Below are positions 43,036 to 55,138 of a stretch of DNA of 64,000 nucleotides, piece by piece. Within the stretch, counting starts at the first letter, position 1; each line of letters begins with the position of its first letter. Under the pieces are notes generated by a model, which had not been told where the DNA came from, did no database searches, and saw only the letters and a list, made by a program, of their open reading frames with translations. This DNA comes from Rhizophlyctis rosea (lineage: Eukaryota; Chytridiomycota; Chytridiomycetes; Rhizophlyctidales; Rhizophlyctidaceae), in assembly GCA_027596075.1 (NCBI GenBank), contig JADGJC010000170.1, positions 15,428 to 79,427 of the forward strand. Reading direction: 5' to 3'. A program made the position numbers and the translations under genes.

Positions 43036-44334
43036 TCACGCCGTAAGAACGAATCCCGGAATTTCCTTCAACGCATTCTTATCAGCTCCCGCAGCCAAGA
43101 GTGCTCGCACAACCTCATGGTGGTCGTACAGCGCTGCGTGCTTCACGGCTTCATCAGACTTATAATGAACATCTGCTCCCCGCTCTAATAGAAACTCCAC
43201 CGCCTCTAATTGTCCAGCTCTGCAAAGAAAGAGCTCAGATCCAGATTGCTTTGATTTACAAGTGTCCAAATGTGGGTTTGCTTATTGGATCCCATACCTC
43301 GCCGCTCCTTCCAATGCCTTTCCATAATACTGCTCCAACCCCTTCCGTCTCGAATCAATCAATCGTCGCAAAACTGCAACATTTCCGTTCTGAGCAGCGG
43401 ACCGGATGGCTCTGCCTTTCTGTGCACTTGGATCACCACCCCTCTCCATCAACATCGCTACGATTTCTTCATTACTCGCCCCCGCCGCCCCAACCAAAGC
43501 TGAATGGCTCCGACATGAGATCGTTGCACCAAACTCCAACAATGTCCGAACCATCTCCGTCCATCCATGCTCAGCAGCCGCAATGAGAGGCGCGCCGTTC
43601 CCTGCATTTGGATCGGCTCCATGCTTGAGGAGGAGTTTAACCATATCCGTATGTCCCCGTTCGGCGGCATTTTTGATTGCTTCGTTATCGTGGACGCGGA
43701 CGTTGGCTTTTCTGTTTAAGAGTTCAATCGCAACGTCATATCTATTATTTTCTGCAGCAACACGTATGGGAAGGTCGTCTTGTGCATGGACGTCTGCACC
43801 ATGTTCGAGGAGGAGTTTGACGGTTTGGGCGTTACCGCGGTAATAGCAGGCTAAGACCAAAGCTTCACCGTCGTAGATATGTATATCGGCCCCGTTTTGA
43901 ATGAGGATTTCTAGTGGTGCCGCTAGACCGCGACTTGCGAGTGTGAGGAGGAGTTGCTCGTTGTCTGGTAGTGAGGCTCCGTATGAGAGGAGGTGGTGGA
44001 AGATTGCGGCTATTCTTTCTCCGTTTTGGTCTTTGGAGTAGGTTACGAGGAGCCCGGCGAATGGGTCGGTGAACTTGAGAAAAACGTGTCTGGCGACGCA
44101 GGTGAGGGTATCTGACGATGGTATTGCGTTCTTTGTGGCGCGTGATAATCGTCGTAGCTTCAGAAATTCTGTGGAATAGCCTGTGATGCGCGGCGTTTTC
44201 AGTTCCTTTGTCAAACGCGTCAGGGTTCAGGTTGGATATTTTTAGCACTCACAAAACGTGCCAATATATCGTATGAGCTCGTCCGGAAGCACGGGAACAT
44301 CGGCACTGGAGTCAATAGACGTGTTTGTACTCAT
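43036..44334 (-). CDS. ankyrin-repeat protein with F-box-like N-terminus
   Basis: Three exons (44334..44253, 44180..43298, 43219..43036) encode 382 residues. The N-terminus LPDELIRYIGTFCYSTEFLK resembles an F-box helix. About eight ankyrin repeats follow, each with the ...AAExGHTDMVKLLLKHGADP-like consensus; clear ones are NAQTVKLLLEHGADVHAQDD and AIELLNRKANVRVHDNEAI. The repeat style (GADVHA.DDEAL) is the expanded kind common in chytrid genomes. If the F-box is real the protein could be an SCF substrate receptor; ankyrin repeats alone only indicate protein binding. The last exon, ending at VLTA, completes the final repeat. Confidence 0.85.
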
Positions 44335-45010
44335 TTCTGTCGTTTCCTAAAGGGCTCGCTGAGGTTGGTCAAAAACTTTGAAGGCTACCGGTACAAAAAG
44401 ATGGTGAAGATTTATGAACAGAGTGTGGTGGGCCAGGCTGGTGCAGAACCTGGAAGTTGTGTGATCATTCCAGCCGACTCTAGTTTGTGGCTGGCACTGG
44501 CTGCAGTTATGTAAGCAATTTGGGTTGATAAATTGAGCCCCTCATCAATTCACCCCCCATGATTTTCCTCCCAATTTCCAACCACTCGAACCCCCCCCCC
44601 CCCCTTCCCAAAAGCTCAAGGTACCCACTTTGCTTTTGGTTTCCTTCCCGTCCTTCTGGCGCTACTTGGTAAGGGTGGTGGCCAGGTACTCTCACGACCT
44701 TGCTTGCAGATGCATTTCGCCTGGGCAACGACGCGTCATCGGTCCCGGAACTTGGAAGGTAAGAATCCAAAGCATAGCGACCGTAAACTCGGTGGCCACT
44801 ACCGTGGACAATTGATATGCAAATCATCATGTTTATGGTCAATATATAATATATCATGTTCTCATACAACGAGCCTACAAAGATTCAGGATGCATCTTCC
44901 CGAATGAATTGTGAATTGTCCAAATTTGAAAGTTCAACAAACAACTTCCACATTAGACTATAGTGGTATATTACATACAAATGGAACACCTTGATGATTG
45001 CGGGGAGAAG
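44335..45010. other. intergenic with a 14-C run
   Basis: Ankyrin-gene promoter and 3' flank of PIG-M. It contains an uninterrupted 14-C run at 44591-44604. No gene recognised. Confidence 0.5.
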
Positions 45011-46479
45011 TTACTCAGACCGCTTTGGCGTGTCAGGTAATCGTTCCCGTATCATGACTGACAATATGATGACGTTTGTAGCGTAAAAGATGATGCTGGA
45101 AGCCCATAGCAGTCGATATGTCGAATCTCCAAGATGTTCCAGTCGATACGCTTGGGAAAGCCAGAGACCCTGCAATGATGAATATCCTGCGTCAGAATGC
45201 AACACATGCAGTTTGGATGAGGTGAAGTCCGAAAGGCGCACCTGTGATGCAACCCAAGCCGCCAGAAGCATCACCCCCAACTTCCACCGCTTCCCCGCCA
45301 GCGTGGAAAACGGTAACACCAACGGCAGAAGGCATAAGTACCACATGAAATACTGCACATAAGGGCAAGTCAGCATGACCTTTTCATCGTATCGGACGGT
45401 TGCAGTAAACTTCACCAACCTGCGAAGTGCAAACTTTATTTGTCATGACGAAGGCAAAGGTTTGAGCAAAGCATGCGAACGCCAGATCCTTAGCGAGCAG
45501 CGCGCCAAGGACTAGCACTAATGTGAATTGAGGTAGGAACTCCATTATGCTCTGCACAGCGCGTGACGGACTCCAGACTCCATTGAGAAAGTCTTCATGG
45601 GATAGGTAGATTTGGTAAAAGTAGATGGAGAAGTTGTGACGATGATCTTTTCTTGTGACGTGATAGAGGTAGGTCTCTTGTAGAAATTCGTCTCCGTAGC
45701 TGTTGGAGGCGGTGAGTTAGGTGTCTTGGAGTCCTGAGGGTTTTTGATGTGGGGCGGCAAATTGCTCACATGTAGTACATCCGTGCTGAAAGGAGAAAGA
45801 ACACGCTTGCACTCAAGACCGCAAATTCGAATCTTTGATAGGTAAAGAACGGTCGTGCCATGTCACGCAGTTGTGCCATATATGATCCTCCTTTCGGTTT
45901 TGCAGTTATACTTCTATTATGATGTTGCCCTTGCAACCATAGCCAGACGGGCAGGGCGTGTATTACGGGATAGATTTTGAAATGTACCGATACACCGAAG
46001 ACGATGGCCGCGACGCGTGTATAGTCACGAGAGACGCACCACAGCGTTCCCAACACTAAAGCAGCTACGATACTTTCACAGTTGCCCCGCGTCGATATAG
46101 CGATTCCAAAGGGATTGAGCAACCATACTGCTGCCCAGGTTGCTGCCTTTCGATCCGACAATCCCTTCAATTTCAACATGTCATATAGAATCCACCCAAC
46201 GAGTAGATCGCATGCGCTGAAGAGTAGCTTGCCGAAGGAGTTGAAAAGGAGTACGTTGGGAAGCACAAGATATGCTAGTAGAGGGGTGTATCGGTATGTT
46301 GCGCGAAGGTATGGTGACTGGCCGTTGGCGACGAACTGGGCTCCATCGGTGAATACAAGGTAGTCTACGTCTGTGAATTTGATGACTGGGTGGGTGTCCT
46401 GCCAAGCGCCGTATGCTAGAAACCCGGCATGGAGAGCGACGGAGGCGAACAACAGTACGCGTAGGTTGGATGGGGGCAT
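45011..46479 (-). CDS. GPI14: GPI mannosyltransferase 1 (PIG-M)
   Basis: Four exons (46479..45770, 45699..45420, 45352..45242, 45169..45011) encode 419 residues. This is a polytopic ER membrane enzyme that adds the first mannose to the GPI precursor from dolichol-phosphate-mannose. The first luminal loop has the catalytic D-x-D in FTDVDYLVFTDGA. Family motifs follow: GQSPYLRATYRYTPLLAYL, LLNPFGIAISTRGNCES, FGVSVHFKIYPVIH, ETYLYHVTRKDHRHNFSIYF and QYFMWYLCLLPLVLP. Around ten membrane helices are visible. The length is normal. It fits with the GPI-anchored SOD encoded 18 kb away, but the two are not a cluster. Confidence 0.95.
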
Positions 46480-47031
46480 TGTTCGTGCAGCCGCGCCGGA
46501 GTTCGCCAGAGTTGTTACGCGATGTGCATTTCTCGAGCCTTATACTTCCTCCGTTGGTGGAGAGGTACTTGACACCACAGCTGACTGTCGCTTATCGCTT
46601 TCAACTCGTTCTGTCTTTAGACCACGATCAGCAAGATTGGCATCACGAAGGATCACTCAAATGTAAAGCCGCCAAAAAGGGTTGGTATCGGAGAAGAAGA
46701 TTGGAAAGATTGAAACTCTGGTCACGATTTGTGGCGCGATTAGGGCCAAATTTGTTGTGGCTTCCTCAACTCGAGACGCGTTTGTGGCAGAGAGTCTCTC
46801 ACCGTCGGACCTGGTCAGAATGGGTCCAGAGCGCGTTTTTGACTTTTGCCACCGGGCCCGCGAAAGTTGATATCTCCGATAAAGTACCCCTCCATAAGTA
46901 TACATAGGGAAGACCCATACCCCGCGGTGGAACGCACTGGACTACCTACCAGCAGCCCCCACAGCCCTGCTCCCCCAGATAGAAAAAATACCTAACAGAT
47001 AGTGCCTCCGGCACCTTTTCACCACGGACCT
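46480..47031. promoter_or_regulatory. divergent promoter region of PIG-M and PHK subunit
   Basis: Region upstream of both genes. A reading frame on the plus strand (46413-46907) only partly lies here and has no coding character. The TATA box of the PHK-subunit gene is listed separately. Confidence 0.4.
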
Positions 47032-47039
47032 TATAAATA
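47032..47039 (+). promoter_or_regulatory. TATA box candidate of the PHK-subunit gene
   Basis: TATAAATA, the best TATA match in the window, 85-92 bases upstream of the ATG at 47124 and followed by a C-rich leader. Confidence 0.55.
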
Positions 47040-47123
47040 GGGCCCGTCCCTTCCCACCTACCTTTACCCAATTCCGCAAATTTCGTGTTGGGCCGACTCC
47101 GATCTTCAGGGTACCAGGTCACG

Positions 47124-50100
47124 ATGCCGCAGTCAAAATGGGACACCCGGGAACGGCTTGAACAATACTATCGCGAGGTCACAACGATCATCCTGTCCCG
47201 TCAGAATGCAGCTACAGGTTTGGTATGTATAACGGGATTGCAGCCGCGAAACGATATATTGCAGTGAATGAAAGATTCATGGAATGGATGAATTGATCGC
47301 TAATATATGCATTGGCAGATTCCCGCATCGGTCGCGATTACAACACATGGAGATTACAGGGATGCATGGGTCAGGTGAGCACCGATTCCAGTCAGATTCG
47401 TCAATGGAAGATCATGGTGGAGGCTAACCGAGGTTCGCAGAGATAATGTTTACTCCATCTTTGCCGTGTGGGGTTTGGCGTTAGCTTACAGAAGAATCGA
47501 TGACGACGATGGCCGTGCATGTGAGTGCGAGGTGGATCTATGATCGTTGAGTTGATGCCGCTCCTGACAGTTGTATTGATACCATCATCAGATGAATTGG
47601 AGCATGCGACAGTTAAGCTGATGCGTGGGCTATTGTTTGCAATGATGCGGCAGGCGCATAAGGTGGAGCTATTCAAGAACACACAGGCGGTGCACCATGC
47701 CTTACACGCCAAGTAAGTGATGGATGCGATCAATATAGTGAAAGATCTGAAGCTCATTGCCTTGGCAGGTACAACACCGCCACCGGTGATACTGTCGTCG
47801 GCGATATGGACTGGGGACATTTGCAAATCGATGCGACCAGTATATTCTTGCTCTCTCTTGCTCAAATGACCGCTAGCGGTTTGACCATGATCTACACGAT
47901 GGATGAGGTGAGTTGCGATGGGAAAGCCTGACTTTCGACTCATGGCACTCATATGTCCATGATGCAACTAGGTGAACTTCATTCAAAATCTAGTATTTTA
48001 CATTGAACGTAAGTGTCTGAGAGAGTTTAGATATTGAGCGGGCGATTGACCTTGACGGACAACCACACAGGCGCATACAGAACGCCGGATTATGGGATTT
48101 GGGAAAGAGGGAACAAGATCAATCACGGCATGCCGGAGCTGAATTCGTCGTCGATTGGGATGGTGGTAGCGGCTTTGCAAGCTATTAATGGAATCAATCT
48201 GTTCGGCTCACGTGGTGGACCTCAATCGGTATGTGGTCCAGGGTGTTTTCGAGAAATCAAGCGTAATTGCTCATCAATGCCGCAACAGGTCATCCATGTC
48301 TTGCCCGACGAAATCACCAGAAACTACACAACTCTCCACTCCGCACTCCCTCGAGAGTCTGCATCAAAAGAAATCGACGCAGCCATTCTCGCTGTCATAT
48401 CATTCCCCGCCTTTGCTGTAGCGGATCCTCGGATAGTCGCCAGAACCCGGTCAGAAATCGTGAAGAAGCTTGGCGGAAACTATGGGTTCAAACGCTTCTT
48501 GCGGGACGGTCATCAAACTGTTGTGGAAGACACAAGCCGGCTGCATTATGACCCGAATGAGCTCAAAATCTTCGAGGGCGTCGAGTCGGAATGGCCGCTT
48601 TTCTTTACCTATATGATTTTGGATGGGCTGTTCCGGGAAGACTATCAGCAGGCGGACGAATATCGACGGAAGCTGGAGCCTTTGTTGGTGGATTCGGAGA
48701 AGCTTGCACAGTACGCGACCGGTCATGCCACATCCGACGACCGCGGCCGACGCCTATCCGTCTCCAGCATTACCTCCGCCCTCGTCCCCCGCATGAGACT
48801 CGTACCGGAGCTATTCATTGTCCCGCGCGAGAGCATTGAAGCCGAAAAGAAGGCCCCGGGAACTCAGGCTCGTTATGCCAACGAGAATGTGCCGCTTGTT
48901 TGGGCGCAGAGTTTGTACACCTTGGGCAATCTCATTTACGACGACCTCCTGTCGCCCGCCGAATTGGATCCTCTTGGTCGCAGATTGACACCATACCGGC
49001 ATCGGTCTAGGAAGGAGGTTGTAGTGCAGGTCGTCCTTCTTGCGGAAGATGTTTCGCTGCAGCAAAGGCTTGCTACGTTTGGTCTCGATACCCAGACGTT
49101 GGATGGGTGTGAGCCAGTTACCATCAGCAATCCATCGGCGTTAAGGGATGCATACACTCGTTTGGGCGAGAACCGCAAGCTGGTATAATCGTTCAGTGTT
49201 TGTGCATTGTCAATTTTGGCAATTGACGTCTGACACGTTGTTCACAGGGCCTCACTGGTCGGCCGCGACGTCCGATCGGTACACTATCAACCTGTAAGCT
49301 GTACCGCTGCCAAGGCCGATTGTACGCCTTCCTCCCTCATTTCATGGACAAAGAAGAGTTCTACCTCGTTTCCGACAACGATTACCTACTGTCCGTGCTG
49401 GAGCAGGAACTCGCATTCGTCCGCAACCATTGGTATTCGACGGGCCGGCCTACTATGGTGGTGATGCTGACGCGCGAAATGCTTGGCAGTTTCGCGTCGC
49501 CAGTGGATTCCAAATCTGACTCGTGGCGCTACGACGCTGCCAGCCGCAGCAATCGTAACCTGCTCAACTTCATGATGTCTCTCCGGAGCGGTAATTGTAG
49601 CGGGACACGGGTGCGCCTTGGGCGGTTGAGCGACATGATCAACACTGCCTGTATTGAGAGTTTGGACTTTTTGGTGGGGTCGATGGAGCATCAGGAGGAT
49701 TGGCATATGTTGTTAAAGAGGGGGGCTCAGCCGCAACAGGACCTTAGCAAGTTGCAGTTGGATCAGGAGAAGACGGAGGAAGGGGGTGGGGCGGCGACAC
49801 CTAGGAGGTTGTTCAGGAGGCGGTCGAGTATCGAGGGTTTGGCTATGACTCCGCTCATTAGTCCGTGGGTGGTGGATGGCAAATCGATGGATAACTTCAA
49901 GCTGCATGATCATATTGACGAAGAACCTAGCCGCCTGGACCTTGGTGCTGCCGAAAGCCCCGTTCGCGTGCCTAGTCCTGTGCGGAAAGTTGGCAACAGC
50001 AGTTTCATCGGATGCGAGAACCCGGACTACCAACCTCTGCCCGGTGGTCAGTTGACGTTGGAAATACCCGTCAAACCCGACAACACCATCCCTTCGACCC

Positions 50101-52422
50101 TTTCCCCCTCTACCTCCGCCAGCGAAATCCTGAACCTAACGCTCGGCGATCCGTCCTCCGTTGACGCCGCAATGAACATGCTCCAATCCTCCGCCAACCT
50201 TTACGATCAAATTGACCTGCTGCATTACTTGCACTCTTGCCACGGTAGTGACTATCAAGTCAAGTCGATCGGGACGGTTGGTGGATTGTTGGAGGAGGTG
50301 TACATCAAGGCGATGCACCTTAAACAGTGGTCGATTGTGCGTCAAGCGGCTGGGTTGTTGAAGAAGGTTGTCAATAGCCTTACTATCAACGTGAGTGATT
50401 TGCTCATTCGGTTGAAACCTGTTACGGTTGGGTTCGGGACTATGGAGTCTTTCATCGCTGCTCCTGTCCCGCCTGATGTGCTTCAGGGTATTATTTACAA
50501 GCACTGGTAAGTTGAACCTTTGTGGCATTTAGATACAAGTGTTTGGTCGTTAAGTGGGTTCCTGATTCAGTGCGAGCGATGTGCGAGAGGCTCCATTGGT
50601 TCAAGAAGTTTTGATTTACCTTGGGTCGTTTATTCGGACCAATTCTGCGATGTTTGAGGGTATCATGCGTATCCGGACGCACTTCTTCATCATTGCTATG
50701 CGGGAGGAGATTACGCGGATCAAGGGATGTGATGAGGAGGAGGCGATCGAGCATTTGATGCAGGTAAATACATTTCCGAATACATACAACCTTGACCACA
50801 ACACTCAACCTCTTCTTCTGCAATAGTTGAGCCCCTTCGAAATGAAGTCTCTGTTAGGTCAAGTGCTTGGAGCACACGAACAAGCAAACTCCATCCCAGA
50901 ACCGCTCGCACCATCTCTTCAATCCCGCTTCCCCTGGCGCTCCATCCATGTCAACGCCGCCGACAAAACTGCCCTCCGATTGTCAGAGATGGGCGCAAAC
51001 CTGCCCTCCGAACTGCTACTTCTCACTCAATCCGGCGGCTTCAGCTCGGGTAACTTCTCCCGCATCGAAGTTGTCCGCGATGGTCAGAACCAACCTCTTC
51101 GTGGTGTTTTCGGTAGAGGACTCAATGTGGCGATCTTGGATCCATTTGACGGGTCGGTACTGGAGCGGATTGGATTTGATACGCACGCGTCGCAGGAGGA
51201 AAGCAATGAGTTTGCGAGGTTGATTGAGTGGTTGGATCCTGGGACTATTGTTGCCATTAGTGTAATGGATGATGCGGCGGAGCAGTTGAGCGATGCGGCT
51301 AGGGCGGCTTGTGAGAGTTTGGGATCTTCTCGTATTAGGGAGTTGCGGTATAGGGACTCGTGGTGTATTATTGGTGAGAAGGGTGCGGAGCGTGGGTCGG
51401 TGCCTGAGTCGCATAGACGGGCTGATGCGGGGATGACAGAGACTATTCAAAAGACGTTTGATTTGGGTCATAAGCGACGTATGGTATTGGCTCCACAGGG
51501 AACGACGTTCATTGGCGGGCAGAAGGCGGCTGCGACGTTGTTGTTGCCGTCGCAGGGGAGATGGTTACGGAGGAGAATGAATGACGGTGCGTTGAACAGG
51601 GTGCCGCCAGACTTCTACCCGAAGGTGTGGAAGATTTTGAGTCAGACGAAGGGGATTTTGATTGGGAAGGAGTTCATGCCGCGTGATCCGACTGTCAGCG
51701 AGAAGACCCCGGAAGAGTTCAATTTTGGTGAGTTTCACCAGTATTATTGCATTTGCACGTTCCCATAGCTGACGAGTAAATTTCCTCCAGCATTGCAAGT
51801 GGAACACTTGCTCGACGTGATTCCCGATCCCGCCGAGCGCCAAATCGCTGTTGAATGTCTGGTCGTCATCTCTCGCCTGTCAGAACGTAACCCGGAACTG
51901 CACCTCTCGAACGAGAAGACCGTCGCGCTCCTCCCCATCATCCGCGAGGCCATGACACGCTTCTGGGACGTGTGGGTAGCGGAACAACAAGCCGCCGCTA
52001 GCGCATTGGAAAAGGAAAACGCCAATGCAGCAACCTCACCACAAGAAAACAGGCCAGCATCCCCAAAACCACTCCACCAACCGCCACCCCTCCTCTCACG
52101 ATACGCCAAAACAGGATCTCCCTCCACATCGACCTCCAACATAAATCTTGCAGCGGTGGCGAATGGGGTTGGAGCGGAGGCCACATCGGCGGTTGGGCCA
52201 CAGGATGGTGGGAGGGGCCGGCTTTCGCCGACGATTTCTACTGCGTCGTTCTTTGCTGCTATGGATGGAGGGTCTGATGCGGCGGATTGGAGTTATGAGC
52301 GCAATGAGAAGCTTGCGAGGAGGTTGTTCTTTGACTTGCCGCAGGAGGGGAAGGAGGGGACATTGCAGTACTTGGCCAGTAGTTGTGTTAGTTTGGTTTT
52401 TGATGTTAGGTGGGGACAGTGA
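47124..52422 (+). CDS. phosphorylase b kinase regulatory subunit (alpha/beta type)
   Basis: Twelve exons (47124..47222, 47319..47374, 47441..47520, 47592..47712, 47769..47907, 47972..48008, 48071..48228, 48289..49182, 49248..50506, 50571..50763, 50827..51727, 51791..52422) sum to 1,522 residues. The N-terminal half is the glucoamylase-like (GH15) domain of PHK subunits: [77 protein letters not shown] and [20 protein letters not shown]. The C-terminal half has PHK-type blocks such as [17 protein letters not shown] and [20 protein letters not shown]. In animals these subunits inhibit the gamma kinase until phosphorylation or Ca2+ relieves it. No PHK catalytic subunit is in the window. Extra length comes from low-complexity inserts around 49.7-50.1 kb and 52.0-52.2 kb. 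Confidence 0.85.
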
Positions 52423-52810
52423 TTTTGTGGGGGATGCGGGGTATGGATGTAGGATAGGTTTAGGAGTTTGTATTTAATGTTAGGGATGTAGGTGAACGGG
52501 ATAGAGGACGCTAGACCAAATTGCGCCAGTTCGAACAGCGTGGATACTGTACTGTTCGATGTTGATTGCCAGACGTTCAAGCAGTTGAACCTAATCATTC
52601 AGAAAACCAGTTTCCACTCTGCACTTCCTCCTCGAATAGAAGGCCCCAGGCTTGTGACTGGCGTAGCGACATTAAAAACTGGGGAGCCCAACCAACCGGT
52701 GGACTCCGGGAGCATCCTCACGCAGGAGCTAAGAGGTTCCCACTCGGGACCCTTCGATAATGCCTTCACAGTATTGGCACGAAGGAAGCCCTCTGTTCAA
52801 CAGATAGAAG
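52423..52810. other. 3' flank of the PHK-subunit gene
   Basis: Non-coding; leads into the minisatellite. Nothing else recognised. Confidence 0.5.
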
Positions 52811-53180
52811 TCTGCCCTCCGAGGTATAACCTAAAGGCTGCCCTTCGAGGTATAAACAAGTCAAAGTCTGCCCTCCGGGGTATAACCTGTCAAAGCAGAT
52901 GCGCCCTCCGGGGTATAAACTAAGAGATGTCTGCCCTTCGAGGTATAACCCAGAGGAAGCCGCTTCGGGGTATAAACTGGATGAGGTTGGGAAGTCTGCC
53001 CTCCGGGGTATAACCTAGAGGAAGCCCTTCGAGGTATAAACAAGTTGGAAGTCTGCCCTCCGGGGAATCACCCCCGGGGTATAAACTAGCAAAGTGTCTG
53101 CCCTTCGAGGTGTAACCTGGAGGAAGCCGCTCCGGGGTATAAACTAGCTCCACATCACCATTGAATGGGGTATAACCTAA
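52811..53180 (+). repeat. 13-copy minisatellite, ctgccctccggggtataaac type
   Basis: About thirteen degenerate copies of (g)tctgccctycgrggtataaac sit 20-35 bases apart from 52811 to 53180. Copies start near 52811, 52838, 52867, 52900, 52930, 52958, 52995, 53021, 53051, 53071, 53097, 53126 and 53161. The core has two states, CCTTCGAGG and CCTCCGGGG, both near-palindromes, followed by TATAAC or TATAAAC. Spacers are of several kinds (aagtcaaag, agaggaagc). Confidence 0.9.
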
Positions 53181-53514
53181 GTGCACGAACTGATGAAGGT
53201 GAGGAGAGGAGAGAGAAGCTGGAAGAGGTCTCGAGTGACGACGGTATTTGACTTGGTTGTGTTGTGAGTGACAGCCTTGTGACTCACTTGGTGTTCGCGC
53301 ACCTCCAGACAATTTTTCCGAATGTGGACCCGCTCATTATTTCCAAATTGGGTCAGATCAAAACGCTTGATCGCGCAATGTGGAAACCATCTTGCAAGCG
53401 CTCCTGCTCTCCTGAGTCCTGCCCCAACAACAGGTCTATTCACTATTTTGGCCGATATGTCAATATTTTGACAGTGCCCAAGCCAGTGCTTTTACCTGCC
53501 TGTTTGTGACCGTC
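53181..53514. other. upstream region of the PLP dehydratase gene
   Basis: 334 bp between the minisatellite and the start codon. It presumably contains the promoter. No TATA box or other motif recognised. Confidence 0.45.
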
Positions 53515-54827
53515 ATGACTGCCGGCATTGTCCTTCAAAACGTGGAGGCAGCTGCTCAACGTATCAAAGGGAAAGCAAACTACACGCCCGTTCTGACGTC
53601 GAGCACTCTCTCCTGTACGTATGCGTATCATGGGATAAAAACCTCACCAGTTTGTGTGCCTCCTTGCACCGGAGTTCTTCCTTTTGTGGGTGTTCATTGA
53701 CCGACATCACTCCACCACAAAACTTGCCATAGCACTGCTTGGACCCGACCCAGTAACCCGTGCCTCACGAAATCTCCTTTTCAAATGCGAAAATCTCCAG
53801 AAGGTTGGGCTGTTCTTCGCGAATTTGGAAAATCTCGTCCACCTTAACATATCCTTTATTTCGGTCTCAGGTTGGAGCATTTAAATTCAGAGGCGCTTGC
53901 AACGCCGTGTTCGCTCTTCCTGATGAAGCTGCGTCCAAAGGAGTCGTCACACATTCCAGTGGGAATCATGCACAAGGTATAAAAGAGCATAAAATAATGG
54001 ACATGATTTGACACTTGGTCCTAATGCCCCCCAAGCTCTTGCTCTTGCGGCCAGCCTACGTGGCATCCCGTCCTATGTGGTCATGCCTTCCAACGCGCCT
54101 GCAGTCAAGAAGGCCGCAGTAAAAGGATACGGTGCAACCATCATTGAGTGTGAACCCACCCTTGAAGCACGGGAAACCACCGCCCAAAGAGTGATAGCAG
54201 AGACGGGAGGAACCTTCATACATCCATATGACCATCCGGACGTGATTGCTGGACAAGGGACATTATGTTTGGAATTCTTGAAACAAGCGGAGGAAATGGG
54301 CACACCATTGGATGCTATTATTGTTCCTGTTGGTGGTGGAGGAATGATTAGTGGGTGCATAATTGCTGGGAAGGGTGAGAAACCCGAGTTGCGTGTTTTT
54401 GGAGCCGAGCCTAAGGTAAACAAATTTGCAAGGCTCTTTCCAATTTGAAAAGGTGTTTTGTTGACCTGCCGCAACATCACAGGGCGCAGATGATTGTGCA
54501 CGCAGTTTCGCAACAAAAACCTGGGTACCTCAAACAGGAGCAAAAACTATTGCTGATGGACTGTTGACGAGCACTGGAAACATCGCCTGGCCCATCATCC
54601 GTGACAACTGTCAAGACATTCTGACCGTATCCGAAGAGGAGATCATCCAAGCCATGCGACTAGTGTTTGAGCGCATGAAGTTGGTGATTGAGCCAAGTTC
54701 TGCGGTTGGAGTTGCAGCAGCACTGTACTCAGAGCAATTCCGGGGTGTAACGGGGCTGCAGAATGTGGGTGTGGTGCTTTGTGGGGGTAATGTGAATTTG
54801 GATCAATTGCCATGGAATGCGAAATAG
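53515..54827 (+). CDS. serine racemase / threo-3-hydroxyaspartate dehydratase-type PLP enzyme
   Basis: Five exons (53515..53614, 53754..53803, 53871..53976, 54036..54415, 54483..54827) encode 326 residues. It is a fold-type II PLP enzyme. The Schiff-base lysine lies in GAFKFRGACNAVFALP, the substrate loop is THSSGNHAQALALAASLRG, and the PLP phosphate cup is VPVGGGGMISG. The C-terminal residues bind the pyridine nitrogen side near VLCGGNVNLDQL. Length and the SSGNHAQALALAA and FIHPYDHPDVIAGQGT segments fit serine racemase and fungal Sry1, which lack the ACT regulatory domain of threonine deaminase (Ilv1). It likely interconverts or dehydrates serine or 3-hydroxyaspartate in the cytosol. Which reaction dominates cannot be told from sequence. 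Confidence 0.92.
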
Positions 54828-55138
54828 AGGAGTTCGTCATCCTGCTGACGGTATGGTATGTGCTAGCGTAACTGGGGGTTGGGAGGCTCACGTGATAAGC
54901 CCTAATGTTTGATAGCCAAGAAGACCATGAACCATTGTTGTTTTGCTTGAACTTCATTATTTACATAAACGTCAATTGAAGCCGAACCAAGATGCGCTAC
55001 ACATGCTACGGACAACTGACGGAATGCATAATTAGAAGGAAATCATTTTTCATTGGAACAAACACACTCACCTAAAGATGTTCCGTTCTCGCGAATTCCG
55101 TCCTCAATGATTGGTACAATCGACCTGTTTCGGCGGCC
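54828..55138. other. convergent intergenic gap
   Basis: 311 bp between the 3' ends of the PLP-enzyme and Yae1 genes. Nothing recognised. Confidence 0.5.
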
